IMG/VR virus record: IMGVR_UViG_3300010370_000100
Coordinates: 1 to 36,620 of that record
Length of the DNA: 36,620 bases
Source: a virus
Reading direction: 5' to 3' (one strand)
Shown: positions 1-8,600 of the stretch, in pieces
Numbering within the stretch: position 1 is the first letter of the stretch
How the letters are laid out: every line of letters begins with the position of its first letter
Program-made: the position numbers and the translations under genes
The notes under the pieces: generated by a model
The model's database searches: none
What the model was told of the DNA's origin: nothing
Seen by the model: the letters and a program-made list of their open reading frames with translations, nothing else

Positions 1-866
1 ATTCCAGCAACACTAATGTCAATTAATGGCGATCCTTCATTTGAAGCAACTGCAAGACCACCATGATTTGCTGTATTATCAGTTTCTGATACTCCGTCAG
101 TATACGCAGTTACAATATCTTTATTATTGATTAAAAGATCATTGAAATATGTTGATGTAATAACACCAGCAACGTTTAAGTTTCCAGAAAACCAAGCATT
201 TCTCCATCTCTGAGAAGAAGTTCCTAAATCATAAGAATTTGTTGTGCTCGGATTTAAACTGGAGATGAACTCGCCACCGACTGTAATGTCATCCGAAGTA
301 TTATCGCCAAGAGTAATATTTCCGGCGAGAGTGGTAATGCCCGTTACATTTAAATTTGTAATATCAACGCTGCTATCAAGATTAATCGTGACAACATCAT
401 CAGTGATTGCAGTATTAACATTAGTTCCGCCAGTAAATGTTAATGTTCCGCCAGTTGTGAAAACATCAGTTCCAGTGTCACCATTAATTGTAAATGATCC
501 AGATGGAATTGCTGCCCACTCTAAATCATAGAAACCACCAGAGTTAGAAGTGAGTTTTAAATAATCTCCAGCGGTTCCGTCGTTAGTATTTGGAAGACGA
601 TAGGTTGCGACGCCAGCGAGAGTATCTGATGCCGCAATTGCAATAAAATTACTTCCGTCTTTATCAACTAATTTGAGTCGTGCTGCATTGGTTGCATCTT
701 CTCTCTGCCAATAGCGAGCACTACCAAAAAATTTATTCGTATTTACGTCCGAGGTAAGACCCACATAAAAATCATACTTATCTGTTGTAAAACCTGGTTC
801 ACCAGATCTCAATCCTGGCAGGTTGGTAAAGGCACCTCTTTTAAACTGAAGGACTGGCGCTGGCAT
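1..866 (-). CDS. Virion structural / fibre-like protein (3' end off the window)
   Basis: The frame is open from the ATG at 866 to the left edge, giving at least 288 residues with no stop. The N-terminus MPAPVLQFKRGAF followed by LPGLRSGEPGFTTD and KFFGSARYWQRE is the recognisable opening of a structural protein family common in T4-like cyanophages, probably an appendage or fibre-type protein. Residues about 110-220 are Gly/Thr/Asn/Asp-rich, with repeats such as LTFTGGTNVNT and ITTLAGNITLGDN, which suggests beta-helical fibre folds. The phrase SYDLGTSSQRWRNAWFSGNLNVAG (about 216-239) is typical of phage fibre proteins. A late-type promoter lies 29-35 nt upstream of the start. Family membership is fairly sure; the exact particle location is inferred. 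Confidence 0.85.
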   Translation of the reverse strand, partial: MPAPVLQFKRGAFTNLPGLRSGEPGFTTDKYDFYVGLTSDVNTNKFFGSARYWQREDATNAARLKLVDKDGSNFIAIAASDTLAGVATYRLPNTNDGTAGDYLKLTSNSGGFYDLEWAAIPSGSFTINGDTGTDVFTTGGTLTFTGGTNVNTAITDDVVTINLDSSVDITNLNVTGITTLAGNITLGDNTSDDITVGGEFISSLNPSTTNSYDLGTSSQRWRNAWFSGNLNVAGVITSTYFNDLLINNKDIVTAYTDGVSETDNTANHGGLAVASNEGSPLIDISVAG

Positions 867-894
867 TTCTTTACTTTTATTATACTAATACTAT

Positions 895-901
895 TATTTA
901 G
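895..901 (-). promoter_or_regulatory. Putative late promoter (CTAAATA)
   Basis: On the minus strand this reads CTAAATA followed by AT, a variant of the T4 late octamer TATAAATA. It lies about 29 nt before the ATG at 866, in the short gap after the gene ending at 904. A start site 10-12 nt downstream would give a leader of about 20 nt. It matches the consensus less well than the other late sites in this window. Confidence 0.5.
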
Positions 902-903
902 TA

Positions 904-1245
904 CTAAAATGTTCCAGCGTCTAAATCAATCTTATTGTCCAAATCCACATCAAGTTTATCTTCGAAAACTTGTGGTAAAGTATAAGTTGTTCTATTTGTA
1001 TCAGGAACTGTTGTGGCTGCAGAAAGAATGACATCTGGATTTACATCTTTCCATTTTCCTGATGCTGCATCATAAACTAAAACATATTGATCATAATTAT
1101 TACCACTTAATTGAACATCTGAAAGTTCGTTTAAATATTGTGGCATGATTTCGTAAGTAAAACTTAAATTTGCTTTGTAATTTTTTGGAGTAGTGTATTT
1201 TACATTGTAATTATTATCAGATGTAAAAGTTACTTTGTAAGTCAT
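904..1245 (-). CDS. Small virion-associated protein, 113 aa
   Basis: The function is not known. The central phrase ELSDVQLSGNNYDQYVLVYD followed by GKWKDVNPDVIL resembles a short structural or fibre-associated protein seen in cyanophage virion clusters. The N-terminal half is beta-strand-like, with alternating hydrophobic residues, and the C-terminus is acidic (DKLDVDLDNKIDLDAGTF). No signal peptide or membrane segment is visible. The start overlaps the stop of the upstream gene by 4 nt, so the two are probably translationally coupled and made together. The context between gp16 and a fibre-like gene supports a virion role. Confidence 0.75.
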   Translation of the reverse strand: MTYKVTFTSDNNYNVKYTTPKNYKANLSFTYEIMPQYLNELSDVQLSGNNYDQYVLVYDAASGKWKDVNPDVILSAATTVPDTNRTTYTLPQVFEDKLDVDLDNKIDLDAGTF

Positions 1246-1577
1246 ACTGACATACTCTCTGATACTAACATTGATCCTTTAATTACTTTTGTTTTTTTAC
1301 CACCTAAAGTTAAAACAACATCAAAATAATTTCTTCCGGGAGATAAATTATTAGTTTGATCTGCAGTTAGAGATAATGTGATTGTTCCAGTTCCTGCGGT
1401 AATTGTTTTTGAAAACTCTTGATAACTTGTAGAACTGGGATATTTACGAATTCTCGCATACGTTGTTGTGAGACCTGCGAGAGAAGATGCTGAAGCATCA
1501 CTATCAAACAGATTAAAGGTCACTTCAAAATTAGTTCCCTTTTCTATAACAATATTAGTAACCTCTGCAACAGCCAT
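1242..1577 (-). CDS. Small structural protein with BppU-N-like beta fold, 111 aa
   Basis: The pattern is a beta-sandwich: an N-terminal strand (VTNIVIEKGTNFEVTFNLFD), then a modified or small-residue loop (LAGLTTTYARIRKY), then GTITLSLTADQTNNL and GRNYFDVVLTLGGKKTKVIKGSMLV. This strand order is like the N-terminal domain of phage baseplate upper proteins (BppU_N) and like a common short cyanophage structural protein. It probably connects fibres or sits on the baseplate periphery. It is preceded by a late promoter at 1602-1609 that gives a leader of about 12-14 nt, and it overlaps the next gene by 4 nt. The fold is inferred from pattern only. Confidence 0.75.
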   Translation of the reverse strand: MAVAEVTNIVIEKGTNFEVTFNLFDSDASASSLAGLTTTYARIRKYPSSTSYQEFSKTITAGTGTITLSLTADQTNNLSPGRNYFDVVLTLGGKKTKVIKGSMLVSESMSV

Positions 1578-1600
1578 TGAATTGGGTCAAATATTTAAAA

Positions 1601-2035
1601 CTATTTATCTTCGATATTAAGTTCATTTTTTAATAGTTTTGACAATTCTGCTGTTGATCCAACAAACAAAGCATTTGTAACATTAGTAGGACCTTTAGAA
1701 CTTTTTGTTTCGTCAATATCTTTTAATTTTTTCTGAAGATCCATTAATTTATCCGTAGCATCAGCAACATTTTTAATTAATTGCCCAGCAACTTCGTATG
1801 CTCTTGGCATTTCGCTCTCTTGTGCCAATTCAAGAATTCCATTAATTGCTTCTTGGCCTTTTTCTATAATTGAATATAAATTACCTCTAGTATAATCATA
1901 ATCTTTTTTTATATCATCCGATACTTGAGATAATTTTTCAATTTTTTCTTCAACAATATCTACTTCTGAAGAAACAATTTCTCCAGGGACATTAAACGTT
2001 TCATTGAGTTTGTCGAATTTTTTTGTCATTTTCAT
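1601..2035 (-). CDS. gp16: Small terminase subunit, gp16-like
   Basis: This is the DNA-recognition subunit of the packaging motor; in T4 gp16 stimulates and guides the large terminase gp17. At 144 residues it is close to T4 gp16 (164). Landmarks shared with that family are DYDYTRGNLYSIIEKGQEAI (about 45-64), AQESEMPRAYEVAGQLIKN (72-90), LMDLQKKLKDID (97-108) and NALFVGSTAELSKLL (121-135). Most of it should be helical and coiled-coil, as in oligomeric small terminases. The start codon overlaps the gp15 stop by 4 nt (ATGA). In T4 the next gene is 17, but here three structural genes follow and gp17 is not seen. Confidence 0.88.
   Translation of the reverse strand: MKMTKKFDKLNETFNVPGEIVSSEVDIVEEKIEKLSQVSDDIKKDYDYTRGNLYSIIEKGQEAINGILELAQESEMPRAYEVAGQLIKNVADATDKLMDLQKKLKDIDETKSSKGPTNVTNALFVGSTAELSKLLKNELNIEDK
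1602..1609 (-). promoter_or_regulatory. T4-type late promoter (GATAAATA)
   Basis: GATAAATA on the minus strand matches the T4 late octamer TATAAATA at 7 of 8 positions. The last codons and TAG stop of gp16 (GAT AAA TAG) form the promoter itself. The ATG of the next gene is 25 nt downstream. Confidence 0.65.
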
Positions 2036-3018
2036 AGATTGCCATCAAATCCAAAGTCATCTCCAACAGCAATCAATGCATTGTCAGCAGCGGTTATGAG
2101 TCCAACATCAGTGCCAGCTACATGAGGAGTTGCAGTTGTATTATCTGCACCTCTTGTAACAACCAATGTATTTCCAGATTTACTTTCTACATACATTTCT
2201 TCCGAATTTAAAACAATATAAGATTTTTCTGAAATTGACGATGCATCATTAACAGTTATATTTTTAGTAGTGGCAGTAATATCTGAAGATAAATTGGTAG
2301 TGACATCTCCTGAGTAATTTTTGATTGCCTTTGGTTCAACGGAATATGTAACATCTCTTCCACCTTCTCCACTGGCAACAAAACCAATCGAAACTTTTTT
2401 GATAATATCTTTGGAAACATCTGAAACTGGTCCAAAGAGATATGTTTTGGCAGTAAATCTTAAAGTATAAATTAATGCTCTTCTTGTATCATAACCACCT
2501 TCATAATCATCCTGCATAGTAATTCCTTCAAGAATGATAGGAACGTCTCTTTTTTCTCCAATAGTATCTACTAAATCAATTGATAACGTATAGTTTGGTT
2601 GAAAATATGGAAGAATTTGTTCAATAATTTGAAGCATGTCATCATTTAATTTTGTGAAAATTGCCAATTCAAATTGCATATTATAGGGTACTGGCATGTA
2701 AACTTTTCTGATTTGTTTATTATCAGAAGTCAAACCTGCTAGAAATGTTTGAGTTGTAGTAACCTTTCTTGATGGATCATAATTTAACCCTGTAAATTCA
2801 AATGACATTCTGGGCAATGTAATTTGAACTGGTTTATTGAGATTTGGAACTTGTTCTAATCTGGCTAAAAACTTTTGAGTTGGTCCATAAGCTAAGGGAA
2901 CTTTAATTAAACTTTCTGTACCAACATCATGACTATGTTTAATTTGAATATCGTTAAACAACGATCCAAATCCTACGATCGTCTTTCTTAAAATTTCGTT
3001 ATAAAAATATTCAAACAT
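2032..3018 (-). CDS. gp15: Tail sheath stabiliser / proximal tail completion protein, gp15
   Basis: gp15 caps the finished tail and stabilises the sheath before head joining. The N-terminus MFEYFYNEILRK, then GSLFNDIQIKH, and the motif DDMLQIIEQILPYFQPNYTL (about 125-144) match T4 gp15 closely (EDDMFQIVEQILPYFQPHF there). Length is 328 against 272 in T4. The extra part is a C-terminal module from about residue 240: VNDASSISEKSYIVLNSEEM, then VESKSGNTLVVTRG. The same kind of E-x-RG beta module occurs in the DUF4815 protein and the giant protein in this window. A late promoter 36-44 nt upstream overlaps the end of gp14. Confidence 0.92.
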   Translation of the reverse strand: MFEYFYNEILRKTIVGFGSLFNDIQIKHSHDVGTESLIKVPLAYGPTQKFLARLEQVPNLNKPVQITLPRMSFEFTGLNYDPSRKVTTTQTFLAGLTSDNKQIRKVYMPVPYNMQFELAIFTKLNDDMLQIIEQILPYFQPNYTLSIDLVDTIGEKRDVPIILEGITMQDDYEGGYDTRRALIYTLRFTAKTYLFGPVSDVSKDIIKKVSIGFVASGEGGRDVTYSVEPKAIKNYSGDVTTNLSSDITATTKNITVNDASSISEKSYIVLNSEEMYVESKSGNTLVVTRGADNTTATPHVAGTDVGLITAADNALIAVGDDFGFDGNL

Positions 3019-3053
3019 ATTTAAAAACCTTATTCAGTTAGCCTTTTAATTGA

Positions 3054-3062
3054 CTATTTATG
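3054..3062 (-). promoter_or_regulatory. T4-type late promoter (CATAAATAG)
   Basis: The minus strand reads CATAAATAG, 7 of 8 matches to TATAAATA. The TAA in it is the gp14 stop codon. The gp15 ATG lies 36 nt downstream, so gp15-gp16 can be transcribed independently of gp14. Confidence 0.65.
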
Positions 3063-4437
3063 GATTTCCAAAAGGATTACTTTCGCTAAAATCTAAAATT
3101 AAATCTGATTCATTTTCAATATCTTCATTCTGTCCAAATTTATCATTTTGATTGTAAGTATTAATCACTCTAACTTTATAAGTTGCTGAAGAAGCTGTGC
3201 CAATAATATTTTCATTATTTACAAAAATTCCATGAACGTTGGCGAGTTTTAATTCGTTTGTTGTAGCATTCCAAGATCTAACTTTTGCAGTTGCTCCACT
3301 CACACTTCCAGTTACACCTTCATTATATGTGTATGTTCCGACTCCAACCATATAAGGAGATCCGATTGTAATCGTAGGTGCTACTGTGTATCCAAGGCCT
3401 GCATTTGTAATTCGAATTTGGGTAACAACACCCAATCCATCAATCACAGCCCTTCCTGTTGCCGTTGTTCCTGCACCAGGAGGAGAAGAAAATGTTACTG
3501 ATGGTGCAACTGAATAACCAGAACCTCCATTGGAAACGGTAATGATGCCAACGATTCCATCTCCAATAACACTTGTTGCAGCTGCACCTGATCCACCACC
3601 ACCCACAAAAACAATACCCGGCGCAACAGTATATCCATAACCAGGGTTGACGATTTCTACACCCTGAATTTTTTTGGAAATAGTTCCGTTACAATCAACA
3701 ATTCCTTCAATTAAAGTGGCAATTCCAACTGCAGTTAAACCTCCAGCTGGGGCCGAAGAAATTGCTACCGTTGGTGCAGATGTATATCCATTTCCTCTTT
3801 TTGTTACTGTGACATATCTAACGCCACCATTTACGATTCCAGTTGTTGCCAAGGCAGTAACACCAGAACCAACCATTGTCAATGTTTGAATGTAACCTTC
3901 ATTTTCAATATTGTCATCAATTTCGTCAATACTTGTGTCAATGATTTCATCTTCATATCTAAAGAGTTCGCATTTGAGTTGATAGACGTATGTTTTTTGA
4001 AGTTGATAAAAAGGTTGTTCGTGCTCTACAAATTTAATTTCAAATAACCTATCTCCAAGAGGGAAATAGATTAAATCGCCTTCTTTTGGTCTTGATGCAA
4101 GTTGAATATCTGGAATATTTTTGATTAAAGGTGTGATGTAAGTTTCATACCTTTCTTTTGAAATGGTCAAAGTTAAATCATTTAATGGTTGAACACCAAA
4201 CTTCGATAAAAGAGTCCCTTGACCCTCATACCCATCATATGTTTCGACATAGGCTTCAATAGGATATGCATTATTAAATTCTGATTCAATAACTTCTCTT
4301 ATTATAGTCTTAGTAGTTAAATATTGCCTTGGAATATAATAAACTTCAACGCCATACATGCGAAGTTGTTCATTGATCAAATCTTGGACCAATGATTGCT
4401 CAGATTTTGAACCTTGAAGGAAAAATGGATTGAGCAT
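3058..4437 (-). CDS. gp14: Neck protein gp14 with inserted beta repeats
   Basis: gp14 with gp13 forms the neck that closes the filled head. Residues 1-180 carry the family landmarks: LNPFFLQGSK, LINEQLRMYGVEVYYIPRQY, YVETYDGYEGQGTLLSKFG, PKEGDLIYFPLGDRLFEI and EHEQPFYQLQKTY. The protein ends in NPFGNP, like the SPFDND tail of T4 gp14. It has 459 residues against 256 in T4. The extra 200 residues are four repeats with GNGYTSAP, GYGYTVAP, GSGYSVAP and GLGYTVAP (about 200-350), then one SGATAKV-type module (about 370-425). It starts 1 nt after the gp13 stop. Confidence 0.92.
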   Translation of the reverse strand: MLNPFFLQGSKSEQSLVQDLINEQLRMYGVEVYYIPRQYLTTKTIIREVIESEFNNAYPIEAYVETYDGYEGQGTLLSKFGVQPLNDLTLTISKERYETYITPLIKNIPDIQLASRPKEGDLIYFPLGDRLFEIKFVEHEQPFYQLQKTYVYQLKCELFRYEDEIIDTSIDEIDDNIENEGYIQTLTMVGSGVTALATTGIVNGGVRYVTVTKRGNGYTSAPTVAISSAPAGGLTAVGIATLIEGIVDCNGTISKKIQGVEIVNPGYGYTVAPGIVFVGGGGSGAAATSVIGDGIVGIITVSNGGSGYSVAPSVTFSSPPGAGTTATGRAVIDGLGVVTQIRITNAGLGYTVAPTITIGSPYMVGVGTYTYNEGVTGSVSGATAKVRSWNATTNELKLANVHGIFVNNENIIGTASSATYKVRVINTYNQNDKFGQNEDIENESDLILDFSESNPFGNP

Positions 4438-4438
4438 A

Positions 4439-5284
4439 TTATCCGATCATGTCTAATGGAGGTAATTCGTAAGTATTCGACATCTTTTCCATAATAATAT
4501 CTATTTCTCTTTGTGCATCTTCATAAAACTGCCTTCCATTAAGTTCTACACCGCCAGGAAGTTTTACTCCTTGGAATTTAATTAAATTCTGTCCCCATTG
4601 TCTTTTGATGAGAGCAGTCAAATATGGTTTTAAGAAAGAATCGTTCCATACTCTTGAATAATCACTTGGATCGAGAGTTCTAAAACAATCTATAATTAAC
4701 CAATTTCCAACAGCCATGCTTCCCCAATCAATATCCAAATATAATCTGTCTTGCCTTTTATTAAATCTAATTTGTTTTTGTGTCGTAAGTAAAAACTCAA
4801 TATCTTCAAGATAGGTTTTCACCATTGCATATGTTAGTAATTCAGTAGATCCCCAATAGTAAATATCGTTCAAGAACAACTGATATTTGACACTAAACAT
4901 ATTATTAGTGATACTATTGGTTCCATCAAAATGAAAAACTTTATTTACTCCAATAACAGATGGATGAACTGGGAGAAAATTACTGTTTTCTTCATACTTA
5001 AATGAAGTGGTCAATCCAACAGTTTCATTCACTGTTGTTGTCACAATTCCTACAGATGTTTGATTTCCACCCCTCGATCTACCCCTATCAATATCATCTT
5101 GAGTAATTTGATACTTCATGTAAGTCTGATAGACTCCATCAAAATGTCTTTCTTGGAAAAATTGAATTGCATCATCCACAAGGTCTTCAATTTGTTCATC
5201 AGCAACATTAATTTCCAAAACTGGATATCCCAGTTTTCTTTTACAATAGTCTATTAGTTCTTGTCTTGTGGTTGGTTGTGCCAT
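4439..5284 (-). CDS. gp13: Neck protein gp13
   Basis: This is the partner of gp14 in the neck and is needed to stabilise packaged heads and join tails. The N-terminal helix-rich segment RQELIDYCKRKLGYPVLEIN, then DEQIEDLVDDAIQFFQERHFDGV, is the diagnostic opening of gp13 homologues. Later WGSTELLTYAMVKTYLEDIE, RLYLDIDW and a C-terminal LIKRQWGQNLIKF also fit. Length 281 against 309 in T4. Its ATG shares one base with the stop of the 54-residue gene upstream, and gp14 follows after 1 nt, so gp13 and gp14 are surely in one operon. Confidence 0.93.
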   Translation of the reverse strand: MAQPTTRQELIDYCKRKLGYPVLEINVADEQIEDLVDDAIQFFQERHFDGVYQTYMKYQITQDDIDRGRSRGGNQTSVGIVTTTVNETVGLTTSFKYEENSNFLPVHPSVIGVNKVFHFDGTNSITNNMFSVKYQLFLNDIYYWGSTELLTYAMVKTYLEDIEFLLTTQKQIRFNKRQDRLYLDIDWGSMAVGNWLIIDCFRTLDPSDYSRVWNDSFLKPYLTALIKRQWGQNLIKFQGVKLPGGVELNGRQFYEDAQREIDIIMEKMSNTYELPPLDMIG

Positions 5285-5448
5285 TAGAAATTAACCAAAA
5301 CTTCTTGTTGTCTTAAGTACAATTTAAAATAACATTTTGCAATGTCTCTTAAATTATTAATATCATCTATACTATCTAGGTCTCTTGAAAACTTTTCATA
5401 TTCGAAAAGTTTACTAACATTTTCCAACTTAATTGAATTAGGATCCAT
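5284..5448 (-). CDS. Small conserved phage protein, 54 aa
   Basis: This short frame begins MDPNSIKLENVSKLFEYEKF and ends LYLRQQEVLVNF. It looks helical, with charged/hydrophobic alternation, and resembles short proteins found just ahead of gp13 in T4-like cyanophages. The function is unknown. Its start lies 11 nt inside the upstream gene's end and its TAA overlaps the gp13 ATG by one base, so it fits the operon exactly. That tight packing, and a complete frame in a gap that would otherwise be 153 nt of nothing, are the main evidence that it is real. Confidence 0.75.
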   Translation of the reverse strand: MDPNSIKLENVSKLFEYEKFSRDLDSIDDINNLRDIAKCYFKLYLRQQEVLVNF

Positions 5449-5662
5449 TGATAAAACTCCTTAATAAATCTTTAATTTCATTCAAATCGCTTTTAATTTC
5501 GCTTACGTCATTTTCTAATGTTTGAATTTTGTGATTTTGATTGTAGATTCTTTTGTAATTATCAATGTATGAATTATAACCTTGCTCATCAATATTGACA
5601 ATTCCATTGGAATCCATATCTCTTACCAAGTCATTTTTATCTTTAACTCTAATGTAAGTCAT
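5438..5662 (-). CDS. Small coiled-coil protein, 74 aa
   Basis: The N-terminal half (MTYIRVKDKNDLVRDMDSNG, then IVNIDEQGYNSYIDNYKRI) reads as a small globular part. Residues 43-72 (KIQTLENDVSEIKSDLNEIKDLL) form clear heptads with hydrophobic a/d positions, so a coiled-coil oligomer is likely. Similar proteins occur at this position in cyanophages, but no function is established that I can name. The gene starts 3 nt after the DUF4815 gene's stop, with AAGG about 9 nt before the ATG as a ribosome site. Confidence 0.8.
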   Translation of the reverse strand: MTYIRVKDKNDLVRDMDSNGIVNIDEQGYNSYIDNYKRIYNQNHKIQTLENDVSEIKSDLNEIKDLLRSFINGS

Positions 5663-5665
5663 ATT

Positions 5666-8600
5666 TTATACCTTAGGTTTGGTTGTAGCAATTGCACTTA
5701 AAGATCCAATAATTGGTGGTAAAGCCTGATTCGTAGAAGCCATTACGACTTTAATTGAAAATGCATCAAAGTCTGGAAGATTTTCTACACTATAAGTGTA
5801 TGATTTAGGTGAAAGGTCATCAGAATTAATTGGTTTTAGATCAGGTGTTCCATCATTTAGTGATGGATCAATAACTACTTTATTTCCAATTCCATCAATG
5901 GTTGAATTTGAATAACCTGGGAATAATTCAAAGTTTTGTGAAAGTTCTGGAGCATCAACTCTAAACAACCTATAAAGAACTCTAAAATCACTACTTGTCG
6001 ATTTGCTTGCAGTTAATGTTACTGAAAGTGCATTTGCGGGAAGTTTCATTTTAACTGGCTTGGTCACAAGAACTGTTGAGTGCTTGTCTTTGGTCAAACT
6101 TCTAACACTGTCATTTAAAGCATAACTTACTGGATTACTGAATCCAATTGGATTATTAATCAAATTGGATGCTAGTTGGACATAAGTTATGTTTTCAGTA
6201 TCGATGAATGGAGATACATTTGAATCATCCGATGTCAATAGCATTTGTATTGCTAAAGATCTATTTCCTGGAACTGTAGTCAAATATCTGCTAGAATTTG
6301 TATCTGACGCAATTAACCTTGGTGTTTCAAAATAAGTAACATCATCTAAATCCAAGTCTATGAAACCTTGATCTTGGAAAGAAGTCTCATTTCCACCAAC
6401 ACTGGTTGCACTAAAAGTTCTAATTTGTGCGGATAGATCGGTGCTTGGGACAACAAATCCATTAATATTTGGTCTAATACTTTCAAATTGAATATTATTT
6501 GAAACTTCCACTCCAGTTGATCCAGTTTGGCCAGTTTTTGTGAAGTACAGATCATTTGTTCTGTTTGAACCAATGCCAACTCCATCAAAATCAGTTCCAT
6601 CAGCATCAACTTTAATGTAATAACTGTTAAGATCTATTGGGTGATTTGTAGTATCAACCTCACCAAAATTATGTACTTTGTTAAGTCTTCTTAAAGAGAA
6701 TCCATTGAACTGGTATCTATAGACTTTGGTGCTTACTGGATATGTATTCGCTTGTGTGCCATCAATTTCTCTTGTAAGACCTGTTAATGAATTTCCAGAA
6801 ACTGCCGTGTATTGAATAACTTCATTACCAATAATCACATAACCTGGGTTTGCTGCACTAACTGCAACTCCCTCAAATAAATCAAATCCGGCTCCAGAAG
6901 CAAGTTCAATCGTTGTAGTTTCTGTAGAAGTTAATTCTGTAGCAAGTGTGCTGTTCAAATCACTATTCAAAGGACGCATACCTTTAATTTCAACAAAGTT
7001 GGAAACGGAATGCATTCCATGATTTGGTTGAATAATCTTCATGTGAAGACCATCATAGAATGAATCATTTGTAATTGAAGAAATAGTAACTCCAGTACCA
7101 AGAGAAGTTACTGATCCTGAAGAGTCAACATAAGACAATGCAACTCCAGCAGAGAATTGACCTTGAACATTATCAATCACAAATGTATTATTGGATGCTA
7201 TTGACGTAACTGCTACTTGACCCCCAAATCCAACATTTTGGCCAATATCTGGTATTAATAAAGAATCGCCAACAGCATATCCAGTTCCTCCACTTGTAAT
7301 TGTAACTGTGTCAATTTTATTTGAAACAACTATAACTGTTGCTTGAGCACCTTGACCAACACCAGTTTCGGTTGTTAAATTAATACCAGTAAATGTTCCG
7401 TTAGTGTAACCAAATCCAGAATTACTGACAGTGGCACCAGTGCCAACAGTAATTGAACCACCAATTCCCGCAAGTGTTCCTCTTGCACTACCTTGTGCTA
7501 AAGTAACTCCAGTAACAATAGTTGTTGAATCATATCCCGTGGATCCAAGTCCAACAGCAATTTTCTTAGACAGTGGTATTAAAGAGTTAGCTGGTAAAAC
7601 TGGTTTGGTTTTACTTCCAATATTTAATTGTGGATTGAAGAATGTGCATGTTCCTTCAGTCACAAATTGTGCCTTGTAGAGCGTAAATTTAAGATCATCT
7701 AATTGTGAAGGAGTCCAGGTATATCCGTTCTGAGACTTGAACAGGCTTCCCAGCATGTTTTCATCTCCAGCCTTAACTGAGATTTTTGTATTTGTTTGTA
7801 GGTCGTTCTCTCCAAGTCTGGCAATAAAGACTTCATATTCTTTGCTATTTGAAAGAAGAACAATCGCATATTCTGCAAAAGATTCGCTTCCCTTTTCAGC
7901 ACCAGCAACTACTTTTTCTTTTGGACCATCAAGATAAACTGGAGAAGCAAATGTAAACTTAGTTGCTACTGATCCATCAGTTGACAAATTAATTTTGTCT
8001 GGAGAAAGTGTGACTTCGGAATATGGAAGTGTTGTGCTGGTTGGAGTGCCATTTTCAACTGTACGAATCTGTAAGGTAACAGTATCTGCAGTTTGTGATC
8101 CAAAATCTGGTTTAGTTTTGAAAAATACATCAAGTGAAGTTAAGAACAAACCAGTTTTTTCTGAAACAAAGAACGTTTGTGCAATTGGGTCATAAGGACA
8201 TTTTGCAATATTATCGGATGATGTAAGTCCAATTTTTGGAAGTTGTCCAGAAACTTTAAATTGATCAGTTTGAGTATATTTTTCGAGAAGTTGTTTTTGT
8301 ATTGTAGTTACATTAACATTCGTTTTTGTTGGTTGGAAAATAGTCTTTTTGTATGATGGCGTAATTGTCGGCGTAATTGTTGTAGTCGTGACTTTGGTTA
8401 TTGTTTTTTGAATTGATGCTCCAGTGTAGACCGCATCTGCAGTACTTTGATTTAAATATGTTCCACCAGCATTTAATGTGCCAGATGGAATACTTAATAA
8501 AGGAACATCTGTTAAGAAAAACTTGTTTTCGCCAGCAGAAAATGCTGGATTTTCAGGTTTTTCTGGATTTGGGATAAACAATGAACCTTGTAAAGTTCCA

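Noticed and set aside
244-531. Plus-strand frame of 95 residues at the left edge.
   Set aside because: It is antisense to the fibre-like gene, and its Val/Pro/Ser-rich content is the usual shadow of Thr/Asn/Gly-rich coding sequence.
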